Positions 30,589 through 40,256 of a DNA stretch of 64,000 bases are shown here, in pieces; positions within the stretch are counted from its first letter, which is position 1, and each line of letters starts with the position of its first letter. A program made the translations under genes and the position numbers. Under the pieces are notes generated by a model. That model did no database searches. It had not been told where the DNA came from and saw only the letters and a list, made by a program, of their open reading frames with translations. The stretch lies in contig NZ_CP137854.1 of NCBI RefSeq assembly GCF_033546935.1, positions 4,154,001 through 4,218,000 of the forward strand. The letters run 5' to 3'. Origin of the DNA: Xylophilus sp. GOD-11R. Its GTDB lineage: Bacteria; Pseudomonadota; Gammaproteobacteria; Burkholderiales; Burkholderiaceae_C.

Positions 30589-30651
30589 TTCGGATCACCA
30601 TCGACTGCTTCGCATTGACCGCCTCGCCGACAGGCACCCAACACCGACAGT
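30589..30651 (+). promoter_or_regulatory. Perfect PIP box with -10-like element
   Basis: TTCGG (30589-30593), 15 bases, TTCGC (30609-30613) matches TTCGB-N15-TTCGB with no mismatch; 32 bases later GACAGT (30646-30651) matches YANNRT except the first base. This is the promoter type recognised in Hrp regulons of Xanthomonas and Acidovorax. Transcription would begin about 70 bases before the 93-residue gene. The upstream 30428-30588 stretch has lower G+C and no convincing gene. Confidence 0.65.
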
Positions 30652-30725
30652 GCTGCAGCGGGTCGCACGGTGCGGCCTGCGTCATCCGTCATTCGCGGGC
30701 ATAGCGCCCGCACCAGGAGCAACTT

Positions 30726-31007
30726 ATGGGCGCAGTCGCCAACATCGTCGGCAAATTCTTCACCAACCCGGCCGGAGCCATCAAGGACGCCGTCAACGGC
30801 GGCGCCAAGGCGCTGGGTGGCCTGATGACCCTGGACCTCGGCAAAGTGGCCGAAGGCGCCAGCGAGGCACTCAACGGGCCGGCTCCAGGCGCTTCGGCGT
30901 CGGCCTCGGGCTCGGCCAACGACATGCTCATGGCCGCGGTCATGAAGCTTCTCGGCAAGTCCGGCACGGAAGACGAATCGAACGACCTGCAAAGCGATAT
31001 GGGCTGA
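30726..31007 (+). CDS. Small Gly/Ala-rich cysteine-free protein, candidate type III secreted (harpin- or pilin-like)
   Basis: 93 residues, preceded by AGGAG six bases before the ATG. The N-terminal half is amphipathic and rich in Ala, Gly and Lys (GAIKDAVNGGAKALGGLM); a Ser/Ala/Gly linker (PGASASASGSAND) follows, and the tail is acidic. There is no cysteine, aromatic residues are rare, and there is no signal peptide. Harpins and Hrp pilins share this composition, but no sequence family was recognised. The perfect PIP box upstream and the HrpB1-like gene downstream support a type III secretion role; function is inferred only. Confidence 0.65.
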   Translation: MGAVANIVGKFFTNPAGAIKDAVNGGAKALGGLMTLDLGKVAEGASEALNGPAPGASASASGSANDMLMAAVMKLLGKSGTEDESNDLQSDMG

Positions 31008-31111
31008 CGGCCCTCGGGTGCCAGGTCCGCCGCCTCGGGCGAGGCACGGCCCCCGATTCGCTCGCTCCCTACCATCCGCCGCCTGCCAGCGGCTCTCAGG
31101 AGACCCTTTCC

Positions 31112-31525
31112 ATGTACGCAGAAGCACAGCCCCGCACGGTGGCGGCCACTTTCCCCGGCACGCCGGCGTCCGCGCCTGTCGATGCCGCCTTCGCCAGCGA
31201 AGTCCGCAGCATGGTCGCCCACCTGCGCGCCAACCGGCTCGACGAAGCCCAGGCGCAATACGAGCAGCTTTGCGAAGTCGACGAACGTCTGCGCGACATG
31301 CTCGTCTTTCCGGTACTCATCGCCATCCAGCGCGGCCAGTCGCTCGAGGCGTTGCAATACCTCAACGGCCTGCCTGGCGACCCGCATCCGGAACTTCGCG
31401 CGCTCTGCCTGCGCATCGTGGGCGACCCCACCTGGCACGGCGAAGCCGCTGCCTTGGTCGATGCACCCGACCCCTACATCGCGCGCGCCATGCGCCGACT
31501 GCTGGCCGGCGCCGACCTGCCGTGA
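31112..31525 (+). CDS. HrpB1/HrpK-like TPR-type type III secretion accessory protein
   Basis: 137 residues from MYAEAQPRTV. The central helical region resembles HrpB1: HLRANRLDEAQAQYEQL (about 31-47), VLIAIQRGQSLEALQYL and ALCLRIVGDPTWHGEA (about 94-109), where the GDP-x-W motif is typical. In Xanthomonas HrpB1 is a periplasmic/cytosolic component that interacts with inner-rod protein HrpB2. Here it is apart from any Hrp apparatus cluster. It follows the small secreted-type gene by 104 bases and overlaps the next gene (GTGA). Family assignment by pattern, not by alignment. Confidence 0.55.
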   Translation: MYAEAQPRTVAATFPGTPASAPVDAAFASEVRSMVAHLRANRLDEAQAQYEQLCEVDERLRDMLVFPVLIAIQRGQSLEALQYLNGLPGDPHPELRALCLRIVGDPTWHGEAAALVDAPDPYIARAMRRLLAGADLP

Positions 31526-32019
31526 CGCCGGCTACCGGCTGCCGCTACACCCTCACGCCGGCAGCCGACCTGGCCGTGTTCCATGCAGCCGACGCGGCCC
31601 ATTACCGCCGCACCGGGCGCAGCGACGTCCTGAATCTGGTCACGCCCCAGGTGTTCGCCTCGATATACGAAGGCTGCCCCTCGCGCGGTTTCGCCCATGA
31701 CGGCCAGCCCATCGGCGGCATGCTGTTCCATGACGGCCAACCCCACATCGCCGTGCTGCCCGGGCACTACGGCCACTGGACACCGCTGCTGCGCCCGGCC
31801 CTCGACTGGCTGTTCGGCCTGTGCAGCGAAATGCGCGTGCCGATCGAGGCCGACAACCGCCTGGCCCTGGCCTTCATGGCCCGCAACGGCTGGCCCGAGA
31901 TCACGCCCGACGCGGCGGAGGCACGCAGCCGGCCCGACGCCCGTTTTTTCCTGGTGAGCCGCCAGCCCCGCCCCCTACGGCGCGGTCGCCCAGAAGCCGC
32001 TCACGCGTCGAATCGATAA
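31522..32019 (+). CDS. GNAT-like acyltransferase fold protein (GTG start)
   Basis: 165 residues, starting at GTG 31522, which overlaps the stop of the HrpB1-like gene by four bases. The core, IGGMLFHDGQPHIAVLPGHY then TPLLRPALDWLFGL and ADNRLALAFMARNGW, follows the GNAT order of a beta strand, acetyl-CoA-contacting loop and terminal helix, but lacks a canonical Q/RxxGxG/A loop. The activity is uncertain. Its last 19 bases overlap the convergent ABC transporter gene. Confidence 0.6.
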   Translation: MTPATGCRYTLTPAADLAVFHAADAAHYRRTGRSDVLNLVTPQVFASIYEGCPSRGFAHDGQPIGGMLFHDGQPHIAVLPGHYGHWTPLLRPALDWLFGLCSEMRVPIEADNRLALAFMARNGWPEITPDAAEARSRPDARFFLVSRQPRPLRRGRPEAAHASNR

Positions 32020-33800
32020 CCCTCCGCGTCATGCAGGTCCCACCCGCCGTGGCCGTCGAGCCGCAGTACGTGGGTGTGGTGCTGCAGCAGGGCCGGCCGG
32101 TGCGCGATGCTGACGATGGTCACGCCACTTGACCGCAGGCTCGCGTAGAGCGCCGCCTCGTTGGCGTTGTCGAGCGCGCTGGTGGCCTCGTCGAGGATCA
32201 CCACCCGCGGTCGATGCACCAGCACCCGGGCGAAGGCCAAGCGCTGTTGCTCGCCGGTCGACAGCAGTTTTTCCCAATCGTGTACCGCGTCCAGCCCGCC
32301 GGCACGTTCGGCCAGGCTTCCCAATTGCACGTCGCGCAGCATCTGCAGCAGTTGCGGATCGCTCAGCGGCGATTGGTGGCTCGGGTAGACGATCTGGCTG
32401 CGCAGGCTGCCGTTCTGCATATAGGGCCGCTGCGGCAGAAAGAACATCTGCGAGGTCGGCAGGCTGTGAACCTTGCCGCTGCCGTCGTGCCAGAGGCCGG
32501 CGATGGCCCGCAGCAGCGAGCTCTTGCCGCAGCCGCTGGCACCGGTGATCAGCAGCCCATCGCCGGGCTTCAACTCCAGGTGCAGATCGCGCACCAGCAC
32601 CCGCCCGAAACCGGGCGTATAGAGCGTCAGGGCCTCGATCGCCAGCCGCTCGGCCGGCTGCACCGTCACCTTGCTGCGTGGCACGGCGCCCGGCATCGGG
32701 GGCTCGTGCTCCGACGCTTCCGGCGGCGACGGCATCACCACTTGCGCCAGCGCGTGCAGCCGTGAAATGCCGGCCACGAAGCGGCTGAGCGCGTCGAAGT
32801 TGTCGACGATGAGCGAGACCGCGCCGAGCACCGCCACGAACGCGCCCGCCGCCTGCACTGCCGCGCCCACCTCCAGCTCGCCCGACAGCACGTCGTTGGC
32901 CAGGATGATGCTGGGCACCACCAGGGTCAGCTGGCTGAAGGCGCGCTGGAACAGGTTGAGCGAACGCTGCTTGCGGATCAGCCGCGCATAGTTGTTGTAG
33001 ACCGAGTCGAAGCGCTGGTCGATCTGCTGGCGCTCCTGCGCTTCGCCCCGGTAGAAGGCGATGGACTCCGCGTTCTCGCGCAGGCGCATCAGGCCGAAAC
33101 GAAAGTCGGCTTCGCGCCGCAATTGCCAGAAATTCAGCCGGATCAGCGGCGCGCCAAAGAGATACAGCGCGCCGAAGGTGCCGACGAAGGCATACAGCAC
33201 GAGGAAGCCCACCAGCACGTGCGACAGCGACCACAGCACCGCGCTGAACGCCACCAGCTGCATGAACGAGCCGAGCAGGATCAGCAGGAAGTTGGTGGAG
33301 CGCGCGGTGAAAGTGTCGATGTCCTCGCTGATGCGCTGGTCGGGGTTGTCGATCTCGCCGATCGAGCCGAGCTGGTAGTAGTTGCGGTTGCCCAGGTAGC
33401 CGTCGAGAAAGCGCCCGGTGAGCCAGCGTCTCCAGTGGTTGGAGAAGCTGTCGCGCATGTAGTAGTAGAAGGCGTACACCGGCACCGCGAAGGCCAGCAC
33501 CAGCAGCGCGGCGCGTACCGCGTCCCAGAAGCGGTCACGATCGCGGCCGGCCAGCGCCGAGGTCATTTCGCCGGCCTTCTGATTGAGCATGACCGCCAGC
33601 TGCGTCTCCGCCAGCATCAGCACGATCATCAAGGCCAGCAGCAGCCAGGCCCAGCGGCGCTGATCGCCGGTCCAATAGGGGCGTGCGACCTGCATGAACT
33701 GCCGCCAGGCGTCCATCGACAGGGTCGGTGGCCGGCGTCGCCGCTTTTTCTGCCGGGGTGGAAGGGTCGGCGCGGCGGCCGTGGCGGCAGATCGGGGCAT
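32001..33800 (-). CDS. ABC transporter permease/ATPase fusion, SbmA/YddA type
   Basis: 599 residues. Permease half: about six membrane helices (residues 45-360) with SbmA/BacA-like segments such as YYYMRDSFSNHWRRWLTGRF. ATPase half: GASGCGKSSLLRAIAGLW near 423, the signature LSTGEQQRLAFAR near 518 and the Walker B VVILDEATSALD. The N-terminus is basic. Members export or import peptides or cobalamin-type cargo; the cargo is unknown. The gene ends inside the 3' end of the GNAT-like gene. Confidence 0.86.
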   Translation of the reverse strand: MPRSAATAAAPTLPPRQKKRRRRPPTLSMDAWRQFMQVARPYWTGDQRRWAWLLLALMIVLMLAETQLAVMLNQKAGEMTSALAGRDRDRFWDAVRAALLVLAFAVPVYAFYYYMRDSFSNHWRRWLTGRFLDGYLGNRNYYQLGSIGEIDNPDQRISEDIDTFTARSTNFLLILLGSFMQLVAFSAVLWSLSHVLVGFLVLYAFVGTFGALYLFGAPLIRLNFWQLRREADFRFGLMRLRENAESIAFYRGEAQERQQIDQRFDSVYNNYARLIRKQRSLNLFQRAFSQLTLVVPSIILANDVLSGELEVGAAVQAAGAFVAVLGAVSLIVDNFDALSRFVAGISRLHALAQVVMPSPPEASEHEPPMPGAVPRSKVTVQPAERLAIEALTLYTPGFGRVLVRDLHLELKPGDGLLITGASGCGKSSLLRAIAGLWHDGSGKVHSLPTSQMFFLPQRPYMQNGSLRSQIVYPSHQSPLSDPQLLQMLRDVQLGSLAERAGGLDAVHDWEKLLSTGEQQRLAFARVLVHRPRVVILDEATSALDNANEAALYASLRSSGVTIVSIAHRPALLQHHTHVLRLDGHGGWDLHDAEGYRFDA

Positions 33801-34040
33801 CGGGAGGGAAAGCGGAATCGGCGAGAGTGCTGTCGATCAATCTACGGAGGTGTGTCGAGCCCTGTTGTCGGACGGCACCGCGCAGCACGCGGGAAAACAT
33901 ACCCAAAAGTGGGGATCATTCGCCGCTTGTGCCTCATCAGGACTGGGCCCCTTCTCCCGAGTCCGGATAATGGCGAACCTGGCGCGCAGCGCCGCGATTC
34001 ACTCTTCCTCTGGCTGCGGGCCCGGTCCGCGCGCCGCCCC

Positions 34041-35279
34041 ATGACAAGAAGCGATTTCCTCGTACTCGGCGCCGGCATGGCCGGCGCCTGCGCCGCTCTG
34101 GAGCTGCAATTGCGCGGCCACCAGGTCACCCTGGTCGACCGCCGCCCGCCCGGCCGCGAAACCTCCTACGGCAACGCCGGCATCATCCAGCGCGAGGCCG
34201 TCGAGCCCTATGCGTTTCCGCGCGCCTGGGGTGCCATCATGTCGGCCGCCTTGCGCCGGGGGCTCGACATCCACTATCACCCGGGCGCCGTCGCCGCGTC
34301 CCTCCCCCGCCTGGGCCGCTACTGGCGCGCATCCGCGCCGGCGAGCCACCGACGCATCACCCGCGATTACGCCCGGCTGATCGAGCACACCACCAGCGAG
34401 CACCAGCGCTACATTTCCGCCGCCGGCGCCGACGACCTGGTGCGCCGCGACGGCTTCCGCTGCTTCTACCGCACCCCCGCCGCCTTCGACCGCGCCCTGC
34501 AGCGGGCCGAGACCCTGCGGCGCGACTTCGGGCTGGCCTGCAGCGCCCTCGACGCCGACGCCCTGGCCCGCGCCGAGCCCGGGCTGCGGCAGCGCCAGGT
34601 CGGCGCGCTGCACTGGCAACAGCCCTGGACGGTGCAGGACCCGGGCGCGTTGGTCGAGCGTTATGCCGCACTCTTCCAACAGCGCGGCGGCCGCCTGCTC
34701 ATCGGCGATGCCGGCACGCTGCGCCAGCACGGCAGCAGTTGGCAGGTGCAGACCGGCGAAGGAGTGGTGCAGGCGACGCAGGCGGTGATCGCCCTCGGCC
34801 CCTGGAGCGGCACCGCGACAGCCGCGCTGGGCTACCGCTTTCCCATGATCTTCAAGCGCGGCTACCACCGGCACTACGCCGGTGGCGCCCGGGTCGACCT
34901 GCCGCTGCTCGACGCCGAGCGCGGCTACGTGCTGGCGCCGATGCGCGCCGGCCTGCGGCTGACGACCGGTGCCGAGATCGCGCGGATCGACGCCGCACCC
35001 ACGCCGCGCCAGCTGCAGGGCTGCGAAGCCGTTGCCCGCGAACTGCTCGACCTGGGGCAGCCGGTGGAGCAAACGCCCTGGATCGGCGCCCGCCCCTGCA
35101 TGGCCGACATGCTGCCGGTGATCGGCGCCGCGCCCCGCCATCCGGGGCTGTGGTTCGACTTCGGCCACGGCCACCAGGGTTTCACCCTCGGCCCGGCGAG
35201 CGCGCGCCTGCTGGCCGACCAGATCGAAGGCGCCACGCCCTTCGTCGACCCCCGGCCTTTTCTGCCAACGCGCTTCTGA
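34041..35279 (+). CDS. FAD-dependent oxidoreductase, D-amino acid dehydrogenase-like
   Basis: 412 residues from [20 protein letters not shown]. The dinucleotide-binding motif [20 protein letters not shown] lies near residues 10-29 and the family [15 protein letters not shown] near 45. The C-terminal FAD signature [21 protein letters not shown] is present. Related enzymes (DadA, glycine oxidase) oxidise amines with electron transfer to quinone or oxygen; the substrate is not predictable. It stands alone, 77 bases before the chemoreceptor gene. Longer upstream frames are spurious. Confidence 0.84.
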   Translation: MTRSDFLVLGAGMAGACAALELQLRGHQVTLVDRRPPGRETSYGNAGIIQREAVEPYAFPRAWGAIMSAALRRGLDIHYHPGAVAASLPRLGRYWRASAPASHRRITRDYARLIEHTTSEHQRYISAAGADDLVRRDGFRCFYRTPAAFDRALQRAETLRRDFGLACSALDADALARAEPGLRQRQVGALHWQQPWTVQDPGALVERYAALFQQRGGRLLIGDAGTLRQHGSSWQVQTGEGVVQATQAVIALGPWSGTATAALGYRFPMIFKRGYHRHYAGGARVDLPLLDAERGYVLAPMRAGLRLTTGAEIARIDAAPTPRQLQGCEAVARELLDLGQPVEQTPWIGARPCMADMLPVIGAAPRHPGLWFDFGHGHQGFTLGPASARLLADQIEGATPFVDPRPFLPTRF

Positions 35280-35356
35280 TCCCGCCGCCGTTGGTGGCGC
35301 GGCAATTGCTTGGCCCTTGCCGACCTGTGCATGCGGCCCCGCGCCTTCTTTTTTTC

Positions 35357-37138
35357 ATGAAATTCAACGACATCCGCGTCTCCACCAAACTCTGGGGCGG
35401 CATCCTTGGCCTGCTTGTCGTTGCACTCGGCGTGGGCGGCTGGTCGCAGTACCAGGCCACCGCACTGGCCGACGACGCGCTGACCGGCGTGCGCAACTAC
35501 GAGCAGCACATCAGCGATGCCATCGCCTGGCGCGGCGCCACGCGGGCGATCAGCGAACAGGTCATCGCCAGCGACGCCACCGCCGACGCGGTGCTGCAGT
35601 CGTTGCTCGACAGCCGGGTGGTGCTGGCGACCGCCGAGCTCGGCCAGCTCCAGCAGAAGATCATCGGCCAGGCCACCACCGAAGCCGACCGGACCGCACT
35701 CGCCCAGGCCATGCGCGAGCGCGCCGCCGTCGCGCAACTCAACCAGCAGGCGCGGACGCTGCAGCAGTCGTCCTCCACCGCTGCCGTGCCGGCCGACTTC
35801 GTCGAAAAAACCTATCTCCCGGCGATCGACCGCTACATCGGCAGCCTGGATGCCTTCGTCAAGCTACAGGAAAGGCACCGCGACGCGGCCGTCACCGCGC
35901 TGGAAACTGCCCGCCGCCGGGCGGTGCTGGTGTCGGCCGCCTCCGCGATCGCCCTGCTGCTGGCGGGCATCGCGCTGGCCGCCCTGCTGGCGCGGAGCAT
36001 GTCGCGCCCGCTGTCGCATGCGGTGCAGGTGGCCGAAGCCATCGCCGCGGGCGACCTCGCCGCCATGCAGGCCAGCGATCGCCGCGACGAGTTCGGCCAG
36101 TTGCTGGCCGCGCTGTCGACCATGGTGCTCAAATTGCGCGGCGTCGTCGGCGAAGTGCGCAACGGCGTGGCGTCGGTCTCCAGCGCTTCCACCGAGATCG
36201 CGCTGGGCAACCAGGATCTTTCCAGCCGCACCGAACAGGCCGCCTCCAACCTGCAGCAAACCGCGGCCAGCATGGAACAGCTGACCGGCACCGTCACCCA
36301 GTCCACCGACACCGCCCACCGCGCCCGGCAGCTCGCCGGTACCGCCGCGCAGGCGGCCGAGCGGGGCGGCGCGGTGATGAGCGAGGTGGTCAGCAGCATG
36401 GCCGACATCAGCGGTTCCTCGCGCCGCATCGGCGACATCATCGGCACCATCGACGGCATCGCCTTCCAGACCAACATCCTGGCGCTCAACGCCGCCGTCG
36501 AGGCCGCACGCGCCGGCGAGCAGGGGCGCGGTTTCGCGGTCGTCGCCAGCGAGGTGCGCAACCTTGCGCAGCGCAGTGCGCAAGCCGCGCGCGAGATCAA
36601 GACGCTGATCGGCACCTCGGTCGAGAAGGTCGACGTCGGCTCTCGCCAGGTCGCGCAGGCCGGTCAGACCATGGGCGAGATCGTGCACAGCGTGCGCCAG
36701 GTGGCCGACCTGATCGCCGAGATCCACGCCGCGTCGTCGGAGCAGCGCGACGGCATCGGGCAGGTCAACGAGGCGGTCAGCCAGCTCGACCGCATGACGC
36801 AGCAGAACGCGGCGCTGGTCGAGGAAAGCGCGGCCGCCGCGACCGCCCTGCGCGACCAGGCCGAGCGGCTGTCGGTCGCGATCTCGGTGTTTCGCCTGGG
36901 CGAAGGTGTGGACCGGCCGGCCCCGCCGGTGCTGCGCGAGGTGATCGCCTCGCCCGCCCAGCAGACGGCGACGCGTGGCCTGGTGCCGCCGCCTGCGGCT
37001 GCTGCCGGCCCCGGCGCCGCCGCCACGACCCGGACGGCCGCCGCCGGCGCCCCTGCACGCACGCTGCCCAAGCCGACGGCGGCGCCCACGCCGGCCGTCA
37101 AGGTCGCGGCGGGCGAGGACGAATGGGAAAGCTTCTGA
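35357..37138 (+). CDS. Methyl-accepting chemotaxis protein
   Basis: 593 residues. TM1 about 14-32, periplasmic four-helix-bundle sensor (about 35-190), TM2 about 192-212, HAMP ([20 protein letters not shown]), then the signalling coiled coil with the conserved tip [20 protein letters not shown]. An Ala/Pro-rich linker ends in the pentapeptide EWESF, like the CheR-docking NWETF of E. coli receptors. The ligand is unknown. No chemotaxis genes are nearby. Confidence 0.95.
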   Translation: MKFNDIRVSTKLWGGILGLLVVALGVGGWSQYQATALADDALTGVRNYEQHISDAIAWRGATRAISEQVIASDATADAVLQSLLDSRVVLATAELGQLQQKIIGQATTEADRTALAQAMRERAAVAQLNQQARTLQQSSSTAAVPADFVEKTYLPAIDRYIGSLDAFVKLQERHRDAAVTALETARRRAVLVSAASAIALLLAGIALAALLARSMSRPLSHAVQVAEAIAAGDLAAMQASDRRDEFGQLLAALSTMVLKLRGVVGEVRNGVASVSSASTEIALGNQDLSSRTEQAASNLQQTAASMEQLTGTVTQSTDTAHRARQLAGTAAQAAERGGAVMSEVVSSMADISGSSRRIGDIIGTIDGIAFQTNILALNAAVEAARAGEQGRGFAVVASEVRNLAQRSAQAAREIKTLIGTSVEKVDVGSRQVAQAGQTMGEIVHSVRQVADLIAEIHAASSEQRDGIGQVNEAVSQLDRMTQQNAALVEESAAAATALRDQAERLSVAISVFRLGEGVDRPAPPVLREVIASPAQQTATRGLVPPPAAAAGPGAAATTRTAAAGAPARTLPKPTAAPTPAVKVAAGEDEWESF

Positions 37139-37275
37139 ACGGTGTGCGCCGTCCCGGCGTGGCGTGAAGCCGCGTGAGGTGCGGGGTGCATCCGCTTGGC
37201 ATCGGGCTTCATGCTCGAAACAGAGCAGATGCGGATCTGCATCGCGGATCGACGATCCGATTGCCAGCGATGAGG

Positions 37276-37306
37276 CCGCAGGCGCGCGAACGCAGCGCGC
37301 CTGCGG
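37276..37306. terminator. 12-bp hairpin between the chemoreceptor and deaminase genes
   Basis: CCGCAGGCGCGC and its perfect complement flank a seven-base loop. It lies 16 bases after the minus-strand deaminase stop and 138 bases after the plus-strand chemoreceptor stop. There is no U-run on either side, so it is a terminator-like or 3'-protecting hairpin. Confidence 0.45.
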
Positions 37307-37321
37307 TCCGCCGCGCCCTTC

Positions 37322-38662
37322 TCAAGCCGTCATCAGCGCGTCGAGTACGCGGTAGTCCGGCGGCGTCGTGTCGATCGCGCGCCCGTTGCGCAACACGCAG
37401 CGATCACCCTGGTTCCGGGCGAGCAGCTCCGAATAGTCGCGCGCCCGCAGCAGGATCAGATCGGCCGACTGGCCCTCGCGCAGACGGCCCACGCCGTCCA
37501 GGCCCATGATGTCGGCCGGCACCGCGCAGGCGGCGGCAATCCAGTCGCCGACCGGCCGGTCGAGGTGGGCGATCTTCACGGCCTGGCAGAAGGTGTCGAG
37601 CATGTCGTGGTCACCGTAGGCATGGAACGGGTCACGGCAGTTGTCGCCCGCCACCGCCACCTGCAGACCGCGTGCCTTGATCTCGTGCAGCACGGTCACG
37701 CCGCGCCAGCGCGGGGTACGGGCGGCATGGCGGTCCTGCAGGTACATGTTCACGGTCGGCAGGCTCACGATGGCGATGCCGGCGTCGCGGCAGGCGTCCA
37801 GCGTGGCCAGCATGTCGGCCTCGGGCTGCACCGCCAGCGAGCAGCAGTGGCCGCACAGGATGCGGCCCGAGAAACCCTCGCGCCGGGCGATGCGGGCCAC
37901 CTGGTCCAGCGTGCGGATCTCCGGCTCGCCGGTCTCGTCGACATGCAGGTCCACATCCAGCCCGCGCTCGGCCGCCAGCGCGAAGAGATGACGCAGCGCG
38001 ACATCCAGCTCGGGCGGCGTCGGCACGTTGGCACGGTGACTGAAGCGGGTGACACAGCCCAGATTGCCGCCGGCCTCGGCCACGATGTCCGCGAGGATGC
38101 GGCCCTCTTCCGTGAGGAAGATGTCGATCGGCGCGATCGACGAGGCCTGCAGCGTGATGCGGCCGGCCCAGGCGCGGCGCATCTCCTGGAACACGCGAAA
38201 CGAGATCGAGGCCTGCGGCGCCTGCGAGTCGAGGTGGGTGCGGATCGCCACCACGCCGTGCGCATAGGCGGTGCGCAGGCCGAACTCCATGCGCGCCCGC
38301 ACATCGGTGGCCGACCAGCGCGCGGTGCGGTCTTCGAGCGTGGCGCGCACGGCGCCCGGTGTGTCGCCGGTGGGGTTCTGCTTGCGCGGCCAGATGTGGC
38401 CCTTGTCCAGGTGGGTGTGGCAGTCCACCAGGCCGGGCAGCACCATCGAGCGATCCAGGTCCGGTCCCAGGGCATCGTCGAGCGTGCCGGCCGGCTGCAC
38501 GGCGGCGATGCGGCCGTGGTCGACCAGCAAGTCGGCCCGGCAGAGGCCTTCGCTGTCGGCGCTCGCGGCCAGCGTCGGCGAATCGACGAGACAGGCCGGC
38601 ACGGTCGCGTGACGGAGGGCGTAGCGGTCGGCAGTGGGCGGAATGAAGTGGGATGCGGGCAT
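37322..38662 (-). CDS. Cytosine-deaminase-like amidohydrolase
   Basis: 446 residues, a metal-dependent amidohydrolase of the CodA type. The motif DCHTHLDKGHIW (about 98-109) holds two metal ligands; others are in DLHVDETGEPE near 235, ILCGHCCSLAV near 263 and AGDNCRDPFHAYGDHDM near 330. Cytosine deaminase, isocytosine deaminase and related enzymes share this layout. The substrate is not assured; with an ABC importer and a 5-oxoprolinase alongside, a cyclic amide or hydantoin-like compound is likely. It is the last gene of the importer operon, 165 bases from livF-type. An inverted repeat begins three bases before its start. Confidence 0.83.
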   Translation of the reverse strand: MPASHFIPPTADRYALRHATVPACLVDSPTLAASADSEGLCRADLLVDHGRIAAVQPAGTLDDALGPDLDRSMVLPGLVDCHTHLDKGHIWPRKQNPTGDTPGAVRATLEDRTARWSATDVRARMEFGLRTAYAHGVVAIRTHLDSQAPQASISFRVFQEMRRAWAGRITLQASSIAPIDIFLTEEGRILADIVAEAGGNLGCVTRFSHRANVPTPPELDVALRHLFALAAERGLDVDLHVDETGEPEIRTLDQVARIARREGFSGRILCGHCCSLAVQPEADMLATLDACRDAGIAIVSLPTVNMYLQDRHAARTPRWRGVTVLHEIKARGLQVAVAGDNCRDPFHAYGDHDMLDTFCQAVKIAHLDRPVGDWIAAACAVPADIMGLDGVGRLREGQSADLILLRARDYSELLARNQGDRCVLRNGRAIDTTPPDYRVLDALMTA

Positions 38663-38664
38663 GG

Positions 38665-38694
38665 CGTGACGATACCTCGGGCGAAATCGTCACG
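38665..38694 (-). promoter_or_regulatory. Hairpin abutting the deaminase start codon with the ribosome site in its loop
   Basis: CGTGACGAT (38665-38673) and ATCGTCACG (38686-38694) form nine perfect pairs. The 12-base loop in the mRNA reads TTCGCCCGAGGT and carries the only Shine-Dalgarno-like GAGG before the ATG at 38662. It may regulate translation or bind a regulator. Confidence 0.45.
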
Positions 38695-38827
38695 GCCGCA
38701 AGCAAGGCGGGGGCCAAGGCAGCAGCCTGACTAGCCGACAAGGCCGTCGCCCCGGCCTGCGTCGGCATCAAGGGACCAGCAATCGCCGGACCGCATCGCC
38801 GACGCCCCGAGGAGCGAAGAGCCTCCC

Positions 38828-39535
38828 TCAGATGCCCAGGTAAGCCTTGCGCACTTCCGGGTTGTCGCGCACCTCCGCGGCCGAGCCGGCCAGGGTGACC
38901 CGTCCGGTCTGCAGCACATAGGCCCGCTCGGCGATCTGCAGGCTTTCGGCCAAGCGCTGCTCCACCAGCAGCACCGTCACGCCGGCTTGCCGAATCGCGA
39001 GCACCGCGTCGAAGATCTCGTCGACCAGCTTGGGCATGATCCCTTGCGACGGTTCGTCGAGCATCAGCAGGCGTGGCCGGGTCATCAATGCGCGGCTGAT
39101 GGCCAGCATCTGCTGCTCGCCGCCGGACAAGGTCTCGGCGCGCTGCGCCAGCCGCTCCTTGAGCCGCGGGAATAGTTTGAACACCATCTCCAGCGGCGCC
39201 TCGCGGTCGGCCTTCTTGCGGTGCAGGTAGCTGCCCAGGCGCAGGTTGTCGGCCACCGTCAGGCGAGGAAACAGACGCTTGCTCTCGGGCACGAAAGCCA
39301 GGCCACGCGCGGCGATCTGGTGGCCGGGCAACGTCTCGATGCGCTCGCCGCCGAAGGTCACCTGGCCGGAGCGCGGCTTGACCATGCCCACCAGCGACTG
39401 CAGCAGCGTGGACTTGCCCGCGCCGTTGGCACCGGCAACGACGACGATCTCTCCCTCTTTCACGTTGATCGAGATGTCGGAGATGGCGACCAGCCCCGAG
39501 TACCCGGCGGTCAGGTTGGAGACATCAAGCAGCAT
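38828..39535 (-). CDS. ABC transporter ATPase, LivF-like
   Basis: 235 residues. Walker A GANGAGKST near 36-44, signature LSGGEQQMLAISRAL near 138, Walker B LLMLDEPSQGI. It energises import by the LivHM-like permeases. It overlaps the LivG-like gene by 11 bases. The substrate is set by the binding protein and is not known, hence no symbol. Confidence 0.93.
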   Translation of the reverse strand: MLLDVSNLTAGYSGLVAISDISINVKEGEIVVVAGANGAGKSTLLQSLVGMVKPRSGQVTFGGERIETLPGHQIAARGLAFVPESKRLFPRLTVADNLRLGSYLHRKKADREAPLEMVFKLFPRLKERLAQRAETLSGGEQQMLAISRALMTRPRLLMLDEPSQGIMPKLVDEIFDAVLAIRQAGVTVLLVEQRLAESLQIAERAYVLQTGRVTLAGSAAEVRDNPEVRKAYLGI

Positions 39536-40256
39536 GGCGGTCTCCCAGGTAGGCGGAAATGACGGCGGGATTGCGGACCACGTCGCGCGGCGGCCCCTCG
39601 GCCAGCACCTGGCCGAGGTTGAGCACCAGGGCGCGGTCGACCAGCGGCATGACGACTTCCATGACGTGTTCCACCATCACCACCGTCACGCCGGCATCGC
39701 GCACCCGGCGGATGAGTTCCACCCCCAGCCGTGCCTCGCTCGGCGTCAGGCCGGTCAGCACTTCGTCGAGCAGCAGCAGCTTGGGCCTGGTGGCCAACGC
39801 GCGGGCGACCTCGAGCCGACGCTTCTCGGGCGGCGTGAGCTGGTTGGTAAGCGTGTTGGCCTGGCGGGACAGCCCGGTGAAATCGAGCATCTCCAGTGCG
39901 GCATGCCGCGCCTGCGAGGTGCCCGAATGCCGCACGAAGCTGCCGATCATCACGTTCTCGACCACGGTCATCGAGTCGAAGGAGCGCGGCACCTGGTAGG
40001 TGCGGGCGATGCCCAGGGCGCAGCGTTTGGTGGCCGGCACCCTGGTGATGTCGCGCCCCTCGAAGGTGAAGGTGCCCGAACTCGGTGGCAATGCGCCGGC
40101 GATCAGGTTGAAGAAGGTCGACTTGCCGGCGCCGTTGGGCCCGATCAGGCCGAGGATCTCGCCCTGGCGGATCTCGGCGTCGATGTCGGAGTTTGCCAGC
40201 AAGCCGCCGAAACGGCGACTGACCTGGCGGGCCTGCAGCAGGACTTCGGTGCTCAT
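39525..40256 (-). CDS. ABC transporter ATPase, LivG-like with degenerate signature
   Basis: 243 residues from MSTEVLLQARQVSRRFGG. Walker A GPNGAGKST, Walker B LLLLDEVLTGL. The ABC signature LSGGQ is replaced by LTPPEKRRLEVARAL, a variant seen in several betaproteobacterial LivG-like proteins, so the complex probably has an asymmetric signature. It overlaps LivM-like by four bases (ATGA) and LivF-like by 11. Confidence 0.9.
   Translation of the reverse strand: MSTEVLLQARQVSRRFGGLLANSDIDAEIRQGEILGLIGPNGAGKSTFFNLIAGALPPSSGTFTFEGRDITRVPATKRCALGIARTYQVPRSFDSMTVVENVMIGSFVRHSGTSQARHAALEMLDFTGLSRQANTLTNQLTPPEKRRLEVARALATRPKLLLLDEVLTGLTPSEARLGVELIRRVRDAGVTVVMVEHVMEVVMPLVDRALVLNLGQVLAEGPPRDVVRNPAVISAYLGDRHAA

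Noticed and set aside
30483..30704. 73-codon ORF (MFGAGSS...) before the PIP box operon
   Set aside because: It contains the PIP box and -10 within its frame, has a Cys/Ser-rich chance-like tail and no recognised family.
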